Source: BP-464 sp045805505
GTDB taxonomy: Bacteria; Actinomycetota; Thermoleophilia; Solirubrobacterales; Solirubrobacteraceae
NCBI GenBank assembly: GCA_045805505.1
Contig: JBJMLA010000028.1
Location: 1-64,000, forward strand
Length of the DNA: 64,000 bases
Direction of reading: 5' to 3'
Notes under the pieces: generated by a model
The model's input: only the letters and a program-made list of their open reading frames with translations
The model's database searches: none
What the model was told of the DNA's origin: nothing
Made by a program: the position numbers and the translations under genes
Shown: piece after piece, positions 24,828 to 33,312 of the stretch
Layout of the letters: every line of letters starts with the position of its first letter
Position numbering within the stretch: position 1 is the first letter of the stretch

Positions 24828-25582
24828 GCGACGACGCCCGGTACCCCGGGCTGGCCGGCCGCGTCGCGCTGGTCACCGGTGGGTCCGGAGCGCTGGGCGC
24901 GGAGACGTGCCGGCTGCTGGCCGCCCAGGGGGCAAGCGTTGCGGTCGCCGGGCGCGACCCGAGCCGGGTCGACGCGGTCGTCGAAGGGATCGTCGGTGCG
25001 GGCGGGCGCGCCGAGGGATTCCTCGCCGACTGCTCCGTGTCGAGCGACGTCGCTGCGCTGCGCACCGATGTCGAGGCGCGGCTCGGGCCGGTCTCGCTGC
25101 TCGCCGCGTTCGCCGGGACCGACGTCCCCGAGCGTCCGCTGACCGAGACGACCGACGACGAGTGGGCCACGGGCCTCGCCGCGAGCCTTACCGCGACATT
25201 CTACGTCCTGCGCGAGTTCCTGCCGGGGATGTACGAGCAGCGCACCGGCTCCGTCGTGCTGATGTCCTCGACCGCGGCGCGGCGCCAGACGCCGGCGTCC
25301 GCCGCCTACACCGCGGCCAAGGGCGGGATCCTCGCGCTGACCCGCAAGGCCGCCGCCGAGGCCGGCCCGCACGGGGTGCGCGTGTGCTGCCTGGCACCGT
25401 CGCTGATCGCCACCGAGGGACGCGAGCTCCCGGCCGGCGACGCGATCACCGAGGGCTGGCCGCTCGGGCGCCTCGGGACGCCCGCCGACGTCGCGAACGC
25501 CACCGCCTTCCTGCTCTCCGACGCGGCGGGATGGCTGACCGGCATCACGGTCGACGTGGCCGGTGGGCGCGTGATGCCCTAG
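24824..25582 (+). CDS. SDR-family oxidoreductase
   Basis: A 252-residue SDR with TGGSGALG for the dinucleotide and Ser/Tyr/Lys in LMSSTAARR and AYTAAKGGI. The NNAG motif is replaced by AFAG. ATG 24824 overlaps the thiolase stop (ATGA). It is last gene of the GntR-thiolase-SDR operon, likely a 3-hydroxyacyl-CoA dehydrogenase supplying the thiolase (inference). A terminator-like hairpin lies 40 nt downstream. Confidence 0.88.
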   Translation: MSDDARYPGLAGRVALVTGGSGALGAETCRLLAAQGASVAVAGRDPSRVDAVVEGIVGAGGRAEGFLADCSVSSDVAALRTDVEARLGPVSLLAAFAGTDVPERPLTETTDDEWATGLAASLTATFYVLREFLPGMYEQRTGSVVLMSSTAARRQTPASAAYTAAKGGILALTRKAAAEAGPHGVRVCCLAPSLIATEGRELPAGDAITEGWPLGRLGTPADVANATAFLLSDAAGWLTGITVDVAGGRVMP

Positions 25583-25622
25583 CAGGCCGAAGCGGTGGGA
25601 GGATCCGGCTGGTCGAAACGAC

Positions 25623-25650
25623 CGAGGACCCGGGATCACCCGGGCCCTCG
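25623..25650. terminator. Bidirectional terminator-like hairpin
   Basis: CGAGGACCCGGG and CCCGGGCCCTCG pair at 11 of 12 positions around the loop ATCA. The hairpin sits between the convergent SDR and secreted-protein genes, so it can serve both strands. No T-run on either side. Confidence 0.65.
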
Positions 25651-25673
25651 GAGCCGTCAGAGGCGGCCGGGTG

Positions 25674-26015
25674 CTAGCCCTGGGTGTAGATCGAGACGAT
25701 CTTCGCGCCGTGCTTGGTGCCGCCCTTGCGGAGCACCTGCACCTTGGATCCGACCCACTTGCTCAGCGCGGCGCAGCCGCCGGGGAGCGGGCCGCCGGAC
25801 TGGCCGGTCGTCTCACCGCAGGTGGTGTCACTGGAGACCAGGAACCACGGGGTGCTGTCGCCTACCCGCACCGACACCGTGGTGTAGGTCCTGCCGTCGA
25901 CCTTGTGCGTCTTGACAGCAGCGAGCGTGCCTTCGTAGACCTTCGCGGACGCCGGGCCGGCGAACGCGCCGAGGGCGAGTGCCGTGACGGCGAACGTCAG
26001 AGCGCGATTGCGCAT
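25674..26015 (-). CDS. Small secreted protein, unknown function
   Basis: A 113-residue protein with a clear signal peptide: MRNRALTF then a hydrophobic core and AGPASA-K as probable cleavage site near residue 24. The mature part has strands such as TYTTVSVRVGDSTPWFLVSS and two Cys (TTCGETT, PGGCAAL) that may form a disulfide outside the cell. I recognise no domain. It begins a 4.4-kb block of exported proteins unlike the catabolic surroundings. Confidence 0.75.
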   Translation of the reverse strand: MRNRALTFAVTALALGAFAGPASAKVYEGTLAAVKTHKVDGRTYTTVSVRVGDSTPWFLVSSDTTCGETTGQSGGPLPGGCAALSKWVGSKVQVLRKGGTKHGAKIVSIYTQG

Positions 26016-26114
26016 GGGGTGATGCTCCGTTTCGGAGGAGGCTGGACCTGATGGCCACGGCGCCGAGTTGGCACCGTGCCCCGATGCTAGGCCCCGCCCC
26101 GCCGCGCCGCGCCG

Positions 26115-26756
26115 CTACTGGTCGGCGCAGTAGAGACGCAGCTGCGCCACCACCCGGTGCGTGCGGTCCAGGCGCGGGTCGACGTCGATGCGCAGCAGGG
26201 CGCCCGCGTCGGCGCGCGTGTGCCTCGTCCGGACGAACGTCGCGACGCCGTGCCGGACCCGCGTGCGATGGATGAACCCGAAGGCCGAGCTGCTGTGGAT
26301 CCGCCGCTCACCGGACGGGCAGGCAAGCCGCAGCCTGCCGTGGCGACCGTCCAGGCGACGCGTCATGACGAACCGATGCACGGACAGCTCGTCGGAGGTG
26401 ACCGCCGCGGCGCGGGCCTGCGACGAGACGCAGGTGTAGCTGAGCGCGGGCGCGATGGCCGGCCCCTCGTAGTACATGGTGTTGTACTCGTACTCGAACA
26501 TCACCCAGGGCCCGTTGCGCCCGATGGAGATCCCGCCGTCGTAGTTGCCATAGCTGTCCGTCCACGTCCCGAACGTCGTGCCGGCTGGACACTGCGCGTT
26601 GTACTCCTCCGACATGCGGCACATGCTCTCGAAGCCGCTGAACCGGCACGGCGGGATCATCACCTGAGGCGTCTGCAAGGTGATCGTGTCGGCGCGGGCC
26701 GCGCTCGGGACGAGCGCGGCGAGGACGAGCATTGCGACGCAGAACCGCTGGACCAT
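26115..26756 (-). CDS. Secreted protein, unknown function
   Basis: A 213-residue protein with a signal peptide (MVQRFCVAMLVLAALVPSAARA). The mature part is Cys- and Tyr-rich in its first half (CRFSGFESMCRMSEEYNAQC; EYEYNTMYYEGP) and Arg/His-rich in its second (HRTRVRHGVATFVRTRHTR). No domain recognised. It lies 99 nt upstream of the other small secreted gene on the same strand. Probably extracellular; function unknown. Confidence 0.75.
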   Translation of the reverse strand: MVQRFCVAMLVLAALVPSAARADTITLQTPQVMIPPCRFSGFESMCRMSEEYNAQCPAGTTFGTWTDSYGNYDGGISIGRNGPWVMFEYEYNTMYYEGPAIAPALSYTCVSSQARAAAVTSDELSVHRFVMTRRLDGRHGRLRLACPSGERRIHSSSAFGFIHRTRVRHGVATFVRTRHTRADAGALLRIDVDPRLDRTHRVVAQLRLYCADQ

Positions 26757-26881
26757 CGGGCGACAGTAGTCGGCGCGCCGGTCGCTTCGGCTAGCCTTGC
26801 GCCCGTGACCGCACTCGGGGTCACCCGGACGAGAGTTCGCGCCGTACCCGGCTTGACGACGGCGCGAGTGGAGGTTCTTCC

Positions 26882-27523
26882 ATGCCCGACTCGTCCCACC
26901 TGATCGCCTTCGCGATCGCCGCCACCACCATCGCCCTGATCCCCGGCCCCGGGATGCTCTACGTCCTCGCGCGAAGCCTCGGCGGCGGGCGTGACGAAGG
27001 TCTGCGCTCCACCGCCGGGACCGGCATCGGCGGCATGGTCCACGTGGTGGCCGCGGCGGCCGGACTGTCCGCGATCATCGCGACCTCGGCCACGGCCTTC
27101 AGCGTGGTCAAGTACCTCGGCGCCGCGTATCTGATCTGGCTGGGCTGCCGAGCGATCATGAGCCGCTCGCACGATGTGCCTGCGTCAGACGCCGGTCCCG
27201 ACGCACCTCGGTCCAACGCGCTCCGCCAGGGCGTGCTCACCGAGGCGCTCAATCCCAAGACGGCGCTGTTCTTCCTGACCTTCCTCCCGCAGTTCTGCCA
27301 GCCCGAGCACGGCCCGCTGGTCCTGCAGGTGCTTGTGCTCGGCGCGATCAGCGTCGCCCTCAACACCCTGGTCGACGTCATCGTCGCGTTCGCGGCCGGG
27401 GCGATCAGCCGCCGGCTCCGGGAGCGGCCGAAGATGTGGCGCCGGCAGCAGATCGGCACGGGCAGCATCCTCATCGGCCTCGGTGCGTACGCCGCGCTCG
27501 GGGGGCACCGCGCGTCGGCCTAG
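26882..27523 (+). CDS. LysE-family exporter
   Basis: A 213-residue inner-membrane protein with about six hydrophobic segments. The family signatures ALIPGPGMLYVLARSLGGG near the N-terminus and EALNPKTALFFLTFLPQF near residue 124 are plain. The family exports amino acids such as threonine, homoserine or lysine, or other small molecules. ATG 26882 is 10 nt after GTGGAGG. Monocistronic, divergent from the secreted-protein pair. Substrate unknown. Confidence 0.9.
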   Translation: MPDSSHLIAFAIAATTIALIPGPGMLYVLARSLGGGRDEGLRSTAGTGIGGMVHVVAAAAGLSAIIATSATAFSVVKYLGAAYLIWLGCRAIMSRSHDVPASDAGPDAPRSNALRQGVLTEALNPKTALFFLTFLPQFCQPEHGPLVLQVLVLGAISVALNTLVDVIVAFAAGAISRRLRERPKMWRRQQIGTGSILIGLGAYAALGGHRASA

Positions 27524-27649
27524 CGATCCGGGTTCAGGTTTTCGTCCGTAGCGGAAGCTGGCTGTCACGCTCGCTTCTGACACAGAGCACGAGCGGCGTT
27601 ACTCGTGCGAATCCAGAGCCGCCGCATCCGTGCAATAGGGTCGCGCCCC

Positions 27650-28351
27650 ATGTCCTGGACCCGGGCCCTAGCCGCTTCCCTGACGCTGATCGCGGCGGTG
27701 CCGGCAAGCGCAGGTGTCGTCTCCACGCCAAAGGAGTTCCTGGTGTTCCGGGCGGGTCCGGGGGAGGCCAATCGGATCAGGGTTGCCCCCAGCTTCACGG
27801 CGGACGGCGCGGAGGCGGGAGTCAAGCTCTCGGATCGTGGGACGGACCCGGACGCCACGAGAAATGCCAGTTGTGCCAGCGATTCCTACGAGCTCGACTG
27901 CGCAGCCAGATTCGTGATCCTCCACTGCGGTGACCGCGACGACTTGGTCATCGACCCCTACGACCGCGTCCTATTGGGCGACGACTGCGAGCGGGTGCGG
28001 TTCTCCACCACCAACGACGACACGGTGGCGCGCTACAGCATGACCTTCGCGGCACACCCCGTCGCACTCTCGCACCTGTCGGCGACGTTCGTGCTGCACT
28101 GCCCGGTTCAGCCGCGCCGCAAGGTCTCCTGTCGCGGGGCCATGACCCTCCGAGCCCGCGGCCGTCGGCTCGGGCGCGAGCGTTACTCGCATTCCGGCCG
28201 AGACGCCTTCAAGGTTCAGGTGGTCTTCAATGCCCTCGGACGCCGCATGGTCAGCCGCGACCGGGGCGTCATCGCCACCGCCTCCGTCCCGGTGCCCTTC
28301 TACGCCGAGACCGCCGCCAGCAGCTGGCAGCTGCGCCTCGACCCGCGCTGA
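27650..28351 (+). CDS. Secreted protein, unknown function
   Basis: A 233-residue protein. ATG 27650 starts a signal peptide (MSWTRALAASLTLIAAVPASA) cleaved near residue 22; the frame upstream to 27605 has no signal character. The mature part holds paired cysteines (NASCASDSYELDC; LHCGDRDDLVIDPYD; LLGDDCERVRF) and a C-terminal beta-rich segment. The GDRDDLVIDPYDRV region resembles the C-terminal tail found after RTX repeats in related actinobacterial proteins, and the next gene encodes such a protein. Function unknown. Confidence 0.72.
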   Translation: MSWTRALAASLTLIAAVPASAGVVSTPKEFLVFRAGPGEANRIRVAPSFTADGAEAGVKLSDRGTDPDATRNASCASDSYELDCAARFVILHCGDRDDLVIDPYDRVLLGDDCERVRFSTTNDDTVARYSMTFAAHPVALSHLSATFVLHCPVQPRRKVSCRGAMTLRARGRRLGRERYSHSGRDAFKVQVVFNALGRRMVSRDRGVIATASVPVPFYAETAASSWQLRLDPR

Positions 28352-28481
28352 GCCGGATCGCTGAGCGGACCCAAGGCAGAAGCGACGCGGGGAATGAACC
28401 TCGGTTTCCGTTCGCGAGTCTCCACTTTTTGGGACAATGCCGAAGGGTGCGCGCGGGGGCACCGGCCTTAGTGTTCGGGCC

Positions 28482-30014
28482 ATGTCCCGTGCGTTCGTCG
28501 TCGTCGTCGCGTCTCTCGCGGCCCTCCCCGTGAGCTCGGCTTCGGCGGCGTCCCTCGCCGCGTCGTTCGGCGACTTCCTGCGCGTGGGGAGCTCGGTCGT
28601 CGGCGAGAACAACGTCATCAAGCTCCAGCCGGTGTTCGGCGTCAACGATCGCCTCGAGATCACCGACACCGCCGGGATCAACGATGGCAACGGCTGCACG
28701 ACGGTCAGCGCCACCAAGGTCAGCTGCGCCGCCGTCATCGGCAACATCGCCGTGGCGCTGGGTTCGGGGAACGACACCCTGACCGGCGCCAGCCTGTATT
28801 TCACGACCCTCACCGCGGCGGGCGAGGACGGCAACGACAAGATCTACGGCAACTCCGCCGACGACTCCCTCTATGGCGGCGAGGGCAGCGACCAGCTCTA
28901 CGGGTTGGCGGGCGATGACACGCTCGGGGACGCGTTTCCGCCCGGTCAAGCAGGCTTCAAGACCAGCCAGGGCGGCGGGGACTTCTTCTACGGCGGCGCC
29001 AACGACGACACGCTGCTCCCGAGCGTCGGCGGCGACTACTACAGCGGGGAGGCGGGCTTCGACACGGTCGACTACAGCGCGCGCAGCACGCCGCAGATGG
29101 TGACGGTCGGCGACGGCCAGGCCAACGACGGGGACGCCGGCGAGGGTGACAACGTCAACGACGCCGAGCGACTCCTGGGCGGTTCTGCAGCCGACAAGAT
29201 CACCGGCGGCGGAGAGGCCTCGCGGCTGGTCGGCAACGCGGGCAACGACACGCTCGTCGGTGGGTCGGCGGCCGACGTGCTCATCGGGGGCGCGGAAACC
29301 GGAGAGTCCGGGAGCGGCAACGACACGCTCGATGGTGGCCGCGGGGCCGACGACATGCGGGGTGGCGACGGGACGGACAGCGTCACCTACGCCACGCGGA
29401 GCGGCGGCGTGACGATCTCGCCCGACGATGTCGCCGACGACGGCGAGCCCGGCGAGGCCGACAACGTGCGTTCCGACGTCGAGACGCTGATCTCCGGCGC
29501 AGGCGACGACGTGTTCAAGGTCCGTGACGGGCGCACCCAGACGATCGTGTGTGGGGCCGGGACGGACGCGGTCACCGCAGACAGTGGCGACGCGGTCGAC
29601 GACTCATGCGAGGTCGTCGACCGTCCGGCAACGATGGGGACCGGCACCGATACCGGCACGGGATCGGGTGACGGGACCGGGACGGGTACAGGCACCGAGA
29701 CGGGCACCACCAATGGCCAGGCCGCGAGCGCCGACCGGGTCCGGCTGCGAGCCACCAAGCTCCGGCGTGACAGGCGTGGCCGCGTCATCGTGCGATTGCG
29801 CTGCACGGGTGGCACCAGCGGCTGCGCCGGGACCGTGAAGCTCACGCTGCGACGCAAGCGGGTCGGAAGCGCCTTGTACGTGATCAGGTCTGGCCGGTCG
29901 CGCACGATCCACGTCCCGCTGGCGCGCCGCGCGCGCCGTCAGCCCAGGCTCGGCATCGCCTTCAGCCCGGCCATCGGCAAGAGCTCGAAGAAGTCGACGT
30001 TGACCGTTCGCTGA
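28482..30014 (+). CDS. RTX-like calcium-binding repeat protein, secreted
   Basis: A 510-residue exported protein. ATG 28482 begins the signal peptide MSRAFVVVVASLAALPVSSA; the upstream in-frame ATG at 28437 is less likely. From about residue 85 to 360 it has many copies of the nonapeptide GGxGxDxL/U, e.g. GSGNDTLTG, GGEGSDQLYG, GNAGNDTLVGG and GGRGADDMRGG, which form calcium-bound parallel beta-rolls. A Gly-Thr linker follows at residues 386-409, then a basic, beta-rich C-terminal domain of about 100 residues (RLRATKLRRDRRGR). Likely an adhesin or envelope protein; no enzymatic domain seen. Confidence 0.88.
   Translation: MSRAFVVVVASLAALPVSSASAASLAASFGDFLRVGSSVVGENNVIKLQPVFGVNDRLEITDTAGINDGNGCTTVSATKVSCAAVIGNIAVALGSGNDTLTGASLYFTTLTAAGEDGNDKIYGNSADDSLYGGEGSDQLYGLAGDDTLGDAFPPGQAGFKTSQGGGDFFYGGANDDTLLPSVGGDYYSGEAGFDTVDYSARSTPQMVTVGDGQANDGDAGEGDNVNDAERLLGGSAADKITGGGEASRLVGNAGNDTLVGGSAADVLIGGAETGESGSGNDTLDGGRGADDMRGGDGTDSVTYATRSGGVTISPDDVADDGEPGEADNVRSDVETLISGAGDDVFKVRDGRTQTIVCGAGTDAVTADSGDAVDDSCEVVDRPATMGTGTDTGTGSGDGTGTGTGTETGTTNGQAASADRVRLRATKLRRDRRGRVIVRLRCTGGTSGCAGTVKLTLRRKRVGSALYVIRSGRSRTIHVPLARRARRQPRLGIAFSPAIGKSSKKSTLTVR
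29637..29708 (+). repeat. Gly-Thr low-complexity tract inside the RTX-like gene
   Basis: Twenty-four codons encode almost only alternating Gly and Thr, with a few Asp, Ser and Glu. It probably forms a flexible spacer between the calcium-binding repeats and the basic C-terminal domain, and it is a likely site of length variation between strains. Confidence 0.85.
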
Positions 30015-30055
30015 ATCGCCCGACGGACGCCGCATGGAGATTGCGGGCGGACCGC

Positions 30056-31156
30056 TTACCCCGCCCAGATCAGCCGGTCGATCCGGTCGCGGTGCCAGTC
30101 CGCGTCGCCGAACAGCGCCTCGCCGAGCTTGGCCCGCTTGAGGTGCAGGTGCATGTCGTGCTCCCAGGTGAAACCGATGCCCCCGTGCATCTGCACGCCC
30201 TCTGACGCGATGTGGGCGTAGGCCTCCGCCGCACAGGACTTGGCGATCGACACGGCGGCCGCGCGGCCGACCGGCTGGTGCAGGACGGACGCCGCGTGCT
30301 CGACTGCGCTGCGCGCGGCGGTCAGCGCGAGGAACATGTCGGCACAGCGGTGCTTGAGCGCCTGGAAGCTGCCGAGCGGGCGGCCGAACTGCTCGCGCGC
30401 GCGAAGGTGCTCGAGCGTGATCTCCAGGACGCGGTCGGCGCCGCCCACGCTCTCGGCAGCGACGGCCAGCGCGCCGCGGTCGACGAGGAGCTCGGCCACG
30501 GCTCGTGAGCCCACGCGCTGCTCGCGCGCGACGGCGACACCGCCGAGGACGAGCCGCCCGAGCGAGCGCGTGCGGTCGTGGACCCGCAGCGGCTCGACGG
30601 TCACGCCCGGCGTGCCGGCAGGCACGAGGAACAGGCCGATGCCACCGCCCTCCTCGGCCGCGGCGACCACGACCGCGTCGGCCACGGGCAGATCGCAGAC
30701 GAAGCCCGAGACACCCGACAGCACGACACGCTCGCCGTCGGCCCGTGCGCTCACCCCCAGCGTCCCGGGCACGCCGTCGGGGCCGCCGAGCGCCGCGGTC
30801 ACGACTGCGTCGCCCGCGGCCAGCCGCGGCAGCCACTCGGCCTGCAGCGGCTCGGGGGCGGCGAGCAGCGCGCCCACCCCCAGGGCGGCGGGCGCCAGCA
30901 CCGGCACCGGGACGAGCGCCCGGCCGCACTCCTCCAGCAGGACCATCAGCTCCGGCGCGCCGGCGCCGAGCCCGCCGTGGGCCTCGGGCACCTCGACCCC
31001 GAGCCAGCCGAGCGCCGCGATCTCCGCGCGCAGTGACGAGCCGTCGGCGCCGTCGCCGATGGCGCGCACCGTCGCGGGCGGGCAGTGGCGGGCGAGGAAC
31101 GCGCGCGCGGTCGAGCGCAGCTCGTCGCGGAAGTCGATCGCCTCGGCGGTGCTCAC
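30056..31156 (-). CDS. Acyl-CoA dehydrogenase family protein (FadE-like)
   Basis: A 366-residue acyl-CoA dehydrogenase. The N-terminal helical domain (LGWLGVEVPEAHGG), middle beta domain and C-terminal REQFGRPLGSFQALKHRCAD with MHGGIGFTWEHDMHLHLKRA are clear. They catalyse alpha,beta-desaturation of acyl-CoA with FAD. The substrate-binding middle-domain motif is weaker than in the neighbour at 31153, as in one subunit of heterotetrameric steroid dehydrogenases. GTG 31156 overlaps the stop of the neighbour by 4 nt. Last of four consecutive acyl-CoA dehydrogenase genes. Confidence 0.9.
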   Translation of the reverse strand: MSTAEAIDFRDELRSTARAFLARHCPPATVRAIGDGADGSSLRAEIAALGWLGVEVPEAHGGLGAGAPELMVLLEECGRALVPVPVLAPAALGVGALLAAPEPLQAEWLPRLAAGDAVVTAALGGPDGVPGTLGVSARADGERVVLSGVSGFVCDLPVADAVVVAAAEEGGGIGLFLVPAGTPGVTVEPLRVHDRTRSLGRLVLGGVAVAREQRVGSRAVAELLVDRGALAVAAESVGGADRVLEITLEHLRAREQFGRPLGSFQALKHRCADMFLALTAARSAVEHAASVLHQPVGRAAAVSIAKSCAAEAYAHIASEGVQMHGGIGFTWEHDMHLHLKRAKLGEALFGDADWHRDRIDRLIWAG

Positions 31157-32385
31157 GCCTGCGCCTCGCGCGGGAGGCCGAGGACGCGCTCGGCGATGAC
31201 GTTGCGCATGATCTCCGACGAGCCGCCGCCGACCGTCCACGCGGGGGTCGCGAGGTAGTCGATCATCCAGTCGCCCGACTCCCAGTTGACGCCGTGGGTG
31301 TGCTCGCGGACGAGCTGGCCGCTGAGCCCTCCGAGCTGCGTGCCGAACTCGTCGAGCCGCTTGAGCGTCTCGGCGTACATGACCTTGATGACGCTCGACT
31401 CCGGCCCGGCGCCGCCGTGGCGACCGAGGTCGTTGAGCATCCGGTAGCAGATGAGCCGCAGGATCTCGGTGTCCGCGTAGAGGCGCGCGAGCCCCTGGCG
31501 CAGCCGGCCCTCGGTCGGCGTTCCGGCCACGGCGGGCAGCCGCGCGGCGACGTCCGCGCGGAGCCGCTCGCGCGTCACGCACAGCCGCTCGATCTGCTCG
31601 AGCACGAACACGCTGCGCTCGGTCGACAGCGTGCCCTGCGCGACGGTCCAGCCCGCGCCGACCTCGCCGAGGACCTGCGTCGCCGGGATGCGGACGTCGG
31701 TCAGGAAGATCTCGCAGAACTCGGCCTCGCCGGTGCTCTGGACGATGGGCACGGTCTCGACTCCGGGCAGCCTCATGTCGAGGATGAAGCAGGTGATCCC
31801 CTTGCGCTTGGGCACGTCGGGATCGGTGCGCGCGAGCAGCAGAGCCGACGTTGCGTGGGCCGCGTAGCTGGACCAGATCTTCTGGCCATTGACCACGTAG
31901 ACGTCTCCGTCGCGCACCGCACGGGTCTGCAGGCTCGCGAGGTCCGAGCCGGCGTTGGGCTCGCTGAAGCCCTGCGTCCAGATCTCGCCGTCGAGGATCG
32001 CCGGGATGTGGCGGGCCTTCTGCTCCTCGGTGCCGAACGCGGCCAGCGTCGAGGCCGCGTGATAGAGCGCGGTGGAGGTCACGGTCAGCTGTGGGGCGCC
32101 GCCGTGGGCGAGCTCCTCGGCGAGGATGACCTGGCGGGCCAGGCCGAGACCGCCCCCGCCCCACTCGCGGGCGATGTGCGGCGCGAGGTAGCCGGCCTCG
32201 CGCAGCCGCCCCATCCACCAGCGCTGGAAGGTGACGAACTCCGCTTCCGGCACGCCGGTCATCCGCGCGCGCCAGTCGCCCGGGACGTTCTCGGCGATCC
32301 ACGCGCGGACCTCGGACCGGAAGCCGTCGAGCGCCGCGGCGTCCTCGCCGTCGCCGGCCGAGAGCCGCAGCGTCAGCGCGCTCAT
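31153..32385 (-). CDS. Acyl-CoA dehydrogenase (FadE-like)
   Basis: A 410-residue acyl-CoA dehydrogenase with REWGGGGLGLARQVILAEE in the N-domain, the FAD/substrate segment TQGFSEPNAGSDLASLQT, INGQK-like VNGQKIWSSYA, and the C-terminal VGGGSSEIMRNVIAERVLGLP with the probable catalytic Glu. It should be a catalytically complete chain. ATG 32385 overlaps the previous gene by 4 nt. With the 366-residue protein downstream it likely forms an alpha2beta2 enzyme (inference from steroid pathways, e.g. ChsE types). Confidence 0.93.
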   Translation of the reverse strand: MSALTLRLSAGDGEDAAALDGFRSEVRAWIAENVPGDWRARMTGVPEAEFVTFQRWWMGRLREAGYLAPHIAREWGGGGLGLARQVILAEELAHGGAPQLTVTSTALYHAASTLAAFGTEEQKARHIPAILDGEIWTQGFSEPNAGSDLASLQTRAVRDGDVYVVNGQKIWSSYAAHATSALLLARTDPDVPKRKGITCFILDMRLPGVETVPIVQSTGEAEFCEIFLTDVRIPATQVLGEVGAGWTVAQGTLSTERSVFVLEQIERLCVTRERLRADVAARLPAVAGTPTEGRLRQGLARLYADTEILRLICYRMLNDLGRHGGAGPESSVIKVMYAETLKRLDEFGTQLGGLSGQLVREHTHGVNWESGDWMIDYLATPAWTVGGGSSEIMRNVIAERVLGLPREAQA

Positions 32386-33296
32386 GCGGCGGGGCCCGCG
32401 GCCCAGCGCGCCTGCGTCACCGCCGCGCGGTGCCCGCCGACGCCGCCGAGCTCGAGCCGCAGCGCGGGCAGCCGCATGGTCCACAGGAACAGGTCGTACT
32501 CCTCGGTCAGGCCCATCGCCCCGGTCAGCTGATGCGTCTCGCGGGTCAGCGCCTCGGCGACCGTCGCCGCGTGCGCCGCGGCGACCGCTGCGTCCTCGGC
32601 GCGCGCGCCCGTCGCGGCGGCGTGACGGGCGAGCCAGCGCGCGCCCTCGACCCCGACGTGCAGCTCGGCGAGCCGGTGCTGCAGCGCCTGGTTGGCGCCG
32701 AGCGGCCGCCCGAACTGGTGGCGCTCGGTCACGTAGCGGACGGTCATGTCCAGCGCGGCTTCCATCGTGCCCACCATCTCAGCGGCGAGCGCGACGCGCC
32801 ACCACGCGCGCAGCCGCTCGCCGTCGAGGGTCTCCCCCGACTCGTCCTCAGCCTCCACCGCGGCGAGCGGGTACCCGAACATCGACGTGACCGGCGTGAC
32901 GCGCAGCGCCGCCGCCGGGACAATCCGATCGCCGATCAGGACAGCGTCGGCCACCGCGGCGTGACGGGCCAGCGCTCCCGGCTCGGGTGACGCCAGGGCG
33001 AGCACGCCGGGCAGCGGCGACGCGAGCACGGCCGGTGCGACGAGCGCACGAGCCCCGGCGGGAACGCAGCCCGCCGCACGGGCCACGGCCTCGACGACCA
33101 GCACGGCCTCCAGCGGGCCGGCGCCCTCGTCGGCCACATCGAGAAAGCCCGCCGCGGCGAGCGCGTCCATCAGCTCGGCGTCGTAGCGGCCGGCGTCGAG
33201 CAGCGCTCGCGCCCGCGCGGGTCCCGCGTGCCGCGCGAGCAGCGTGTCGACGGCGGCGACGAGCGCGGCCTGGTCGTCGGTCAGCGCGAAGTCCAC
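32382..33296 (-). CDS. Short acyl-CoA dehydrogenase-like subunit
   Basis: A 304-residue acyl-CoA dehydrogenase-fold protein, shorter than the usual ~380. The N-terminal MDFALTDDQAALVAAVDTLL and C-terminal RHQFGRPLGANQALQHRLAE, then GAMGLTEEYDLFLWT, are recognisable. The middle beta domain is reduced and the SEPxAGSD flavin motif is absent. Such short chains act as partner subunits in heterotetrameric enzymes. It overlaps the downstream 410-residue gene by 4 nt and lies 16 nt after the 378-residue gene, its more likely partner. Confidence 0.86.
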   Translation of the reverse strand: MDFALTDDQAALVAAVDTLLARHAGPARARALLDAGRYDAELMDALAAAGFLDVADEGAGPLEAVLVVEAVARAAGCVPAGARALVAPAVLASPLPGVLALASPEPGALARHAAVADAVLIGDRIVPAAALRVTPVTSMFGYPLAAVEAEDESGETLDGERLRAWWRVALAAEMVGTMEAALDMTVRYVTERHQFGRPLGANQALQHRLAELHVGVEGARWLARHAAATGARAEDAAVAAAHAATVAEALTRETHQLTGAMGLTEEYDLFLWTMRLPALRLELGGVGGHRAAVTQARWAAGPAA

Positions 33297-33312
33297 GGCG
33301 GCCTCTCGATCG

